A stretch of DNA of 64,000 nucleotides from Marthasterias glacialis (Eukaryota > Echinodermata > Asteroidea > Forcipulatida > Asteriidae), in contig OU452225.1 of assembly GCA_911728455.2 (NCBI GenBank), positions 8,282,106 through 8,346,105 on the forward strand, in the 5' to 3' direction. Numbering within the stretch: position 1 is the first letter of the stretch; every line of letters begins with the position of its first letter. The notes beneath the pieces are model-generated. The model did no database searches, was not told the DNA's origin, and saw only the letters and a list, made by a program, of their open reading frames with translations. Both the position numbers and the translations under genes were made by a program. Shown one piece after another: positions 61,607 through 64,000 of this stretch.

Positions 61607-63925
61607 TCATAACGTTGTCTTGCTGAGGTTTGTGAAACCCACTCCGACACATGTCAGGAGGACCTTGTCCCCGCCCACTCTCTGCCTTTCTTCCCCATCT
61701 TCTGCCTCGTCGCCTTGCTTGGACTGCTGGGACTCCATCTTAAACATCACTTGGAAGAAATCTCTCATGTGTCGAAGAAACTGGATCCTACACAAGGAGA
61801 ACAATTATGTTAAAATAAAAAAGCCTTTAAGAAAGACTCGATCAATTACAACTTTTTGCCTCTATACCTCAGGTCATTTTGAGATGCTCCCTTAAGCCCG
61901 GTTCATACTTCACGCGAAAGCCAAGGCGAAGCGAATTTTGGTGACGCAACAATTCGGTACACGCTGTTTTCCAATTGTGACGCAAGGAAATTCGCTTCGC
62001 TTTCGCATTTCGCATGAAGTATGAACCGGGCTTTAAGCAGATATCTTGGTGATACCATAGACATGATAGAGAAAGGACCACAGAAGGAGTTCAAACCTCC
62101 CAGGCAGTAACAATAGAGATCAACGGGCCGCACAAACCCTCTGTGTAGATTTAGCAACGGCGCATTTTTGTGCTGGTAAACGGCAGCTCATTTGCGCCCT
62201 GCATGTGTTGAAGAGTCTGGTTTGAAATCTTCGGACGTCATTTTGCTGTAATGATTTTTTACATTCATTGGGAAATATTTCACATCAAATAAGATTTTTG
62301 TGCATGCACAGTCGATCCACCTCTATCTATCAATGCTTTGATTTTTAAAAATTGACCAAAGTTCAGAATTCAGACAAAACTCTTCAAAATTTATGTGAAA
62401 AATATGACTTTTGTTAAAAACCGACACAAACATAACTTTTCATGGATTTTCTGGGTCGAAACATTTTGCAACTGACAGGAAAAGAGGTTATCTTTTCAAT
62501 TATATTAATCGATGATGTGACCAACTGTAGCCAACGCCACACCACGAATCAAAACATTTTAAGACATTGAAAATGTTTTTACTGCTATATTTCCATTCCA
62601 CTTCACTACTGGTTTTTCAGTTTGGCGCACGTTCATACACAAAATACATAGCACTGCACCACTTCAGACAATTGGCTGACCACAAAGTGGACGTTTGAAA
62701 TGGTTTGAGTCAGCCTTCACAATTATTAGCATAGGCCTGCTAGGTACAAGCGGCGGTGAACGTGTTTCCTTTGAAGTAAAGAAGTTGCAACTCCTTCCGG
62801 TTCTTTGTTCTATGATGATACTTACGTGTGTGGTGAGAGTGGTCCAGTTAATAATTTGGAGACATCTGATTGGCCAAGAGCCATGAATAATAACGCTAAG
62901 CTCTGATGCCTGGAATCAACGCATCCTCCCTGAAGCCAAAAAACAAAGAATTGACAACAAGAAAAAAATAAAAATAAAATCTACATCATTTTATAATTTA
63001 ACTCTGCAAGTCTTTGTTGATTTATAGATGTTTAGTTGTTAATGTTTAGTTTATGCAAGTTTCTTAGAGCATGCTTGCATGATAATGGCACCTTTAAATG
63101 TTGTACTATTATTGTTCAGTCAAACAGAAAAATGTATAACCTTTGACCCAGAAAGCTAAAAACCTTGTCAAGGGGCTACAATCTATAAAAAGATAAAGGT
63201 AGAGTGAGATTCATTTTAAGTAAGCAAAATTGTTCACAACTGTGAACTTGAACAAATGGCAAAAAATGAAGGAACCAGTGGCTACAGGTCTGCGGTTTGC
63301 AGGGTTGAGAGTGGATGAAAATCAACAAAATATCGATGGAGGGTTTGGTGGCTACCAACCACGCCAAACCAGTATCAATGGCAGAATTCTGTGCTTAAAT
63401 GTAGATGGGGCAAGCACCTTGGTGTAGTCACAATACAGTACAAGTACCGTGTTAAGGCTGTACGAGGGCCTGGTTGATGTAAATGACATACAATAAAATA
63501 ATGTTGTTGTATTTTTAGTAAACAAATTCCACAACAGTAATTTTGTAAAATCCGGAAACCTTGAAAAATCAATAGAGGATGGTGCCCCTTCACTCACTCT
63601 GTCTTTGAAAATCTTAGCATTATTTTGAGATATTAGTAATAACTACGACCCACACACACCCATCCACCTCTTACAACAACAACAGTGACAAAACCTTGGC
63701 CCAGTTGGCACCCCCCTGCCCCTAAGACGGCACCCTGGGCATGTGCATTTATCAATAGTAGAGCAACTCACCCTGTAGATTTCTTCCATGAGCAGCATGG
63801 CCGTCTGCTTGCCAAGGTCTTCCGGAACCGAAGGAGTCTGACCCTGCTGATTCGATGATAGCTCCGCACTGAGGAAAGCGCCCTCTGTTGTTTCGGCGAC
63901 TAGCGACAAACCAAACCCTGGTGAC
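61607..63925 (-). CDS. RCL1: RNA 3'-terminal phosphate cyclase-like protein, last three exons
   Basis: Exons 63772-63925, 62826-62929 and 61607-61787, with matching phases and GT/AG ends; earlier exons lie beyond the right edge. The protein reads SPGFGLSLVAET, FLSAELSSN, EEIYR | GGCVDSRHQSLALLFMALGQ, LLTGPLSPHT | IQFLRHMRDFFQVMFK, and ends VLLTCVGVGFTNLSKTTL. This is collinear with human RCL1, which ends VGIGFSNLSKTLK. RCL1 is a catalytically inactive cyclase relative that acts with BMS1 in nucleolar 18S pre-rRNA processing. The insert between MFKMES and VLLTC (QQSKQGDEAEDGEERQRVGG) is somewhat longer and more charged than in human. Homology and splicing are clear; only the N-terminal two-thirds is absent. 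Confidence 0.94.
61894..62033. mobile_element. 140-bp MITE with PIF/Harbinger-like ends, in the last RCL1 intron
   Basis: Inverted ends aagcccggttcatacttc and gaagtatgaaccgggctt, flanked by TTA on both sides, fitting the TWA target preference of PIF/Harbinger. Inner arms (gcgaagcgaattt / aaattcgcttcgc) also pair. A solo end-like match (taagcctggttcatacttca) is at 36711-36730. It begins 106 bp upstream (transcript sense) of the last RCL1 exon. Confidence 0.85.
63300..63600 (+). repeat. Dispersed repeat DR-A
   Basis: Third copy, containing agggtttggtggctaccaac and cttaaatgtagatggggcaa. In the RCL1 intron, 170 bp from exon 63772-63925. Confidence 0.75.
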
Positions 63926-64000
63926 CTGAGAACCAAAGATTAAATGTTTGTTTAATCAGACAATTTTACAAGATAGTTGTTCACTATTAAGAGAGTACCA

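Overview
This is a gene-bearing stretch of an animal nuclear genome. Introns are long, with GT/AG boundaries. Intergenic and intronic DNA is packed with short dispersed repeats: tRNA-headed SINEs, palindromic foldback/MITE elements, minisatellites and low-complexity tracts. The encoded proteins (kinetochore CENP-C with a fungal/invertebrate-type N-terminus, HAUS3, GAK, RCL1) and the repeat style suggest a marine invertebrate deuterostome, most likely an echinoderm. That assignment is inference; the sequence does not prove it.

Layout. (1) About 1-9512, minus strand: the 5' part of a CENP-C-like gene, seven exons from a tiny ATG exon at 9512 down to 947, where it appears to run off the left edge. 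(2) About 9513-10957: a divergent promoter region. (3) 10982-20264, plus strand: a complete HAUS3 (augmin subunit 3) coding region in 13 exons whose lengths sum to 1869 bp, or 622 residues plus stop. (4) 20265-28109: a convergent intergenic region of repeats with no recognisable gene. (5) 28110-59335, minus strand: cyclin-G-associated kinase (GAK/auxilin-2), 22 exons located. They encode the kinase, PTEN/auxilin-like, C2-like, clathrin/AP-2-binding and J domains. One short exon between 50320 and 58203 could not be found. (6) 59336-61606: GAK promoter and spacer. (7) 61607-63925, minus strand: the last three exons of RCL1, continuing past the right edge.

Functionally the left half pairs two mitotic genes head to head: CENP-C (inner kinetochore) and HAUS3 (spindle microtubule branching). 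The right half holds a clathrin-uncoating cofactor kinase and a ribosome biogenesis factor. No operon-like, CRISPR or bacterial features exist, and no intact virus-like element was seen.

I did not find a convincing new biological system. The best signals are: a 127-bp tandem duplication that copied half of a HAUS3 exon into the next intron, with GT changed to AT at the two donor positions that can be aligned; a likely shared CENPC/HAUS3 promoter; HRD changed to HMD in the GAK catalytic loop; a 178-bp higher-order satellite inside GAK; and several long hairpin elements beside exons and promoters.
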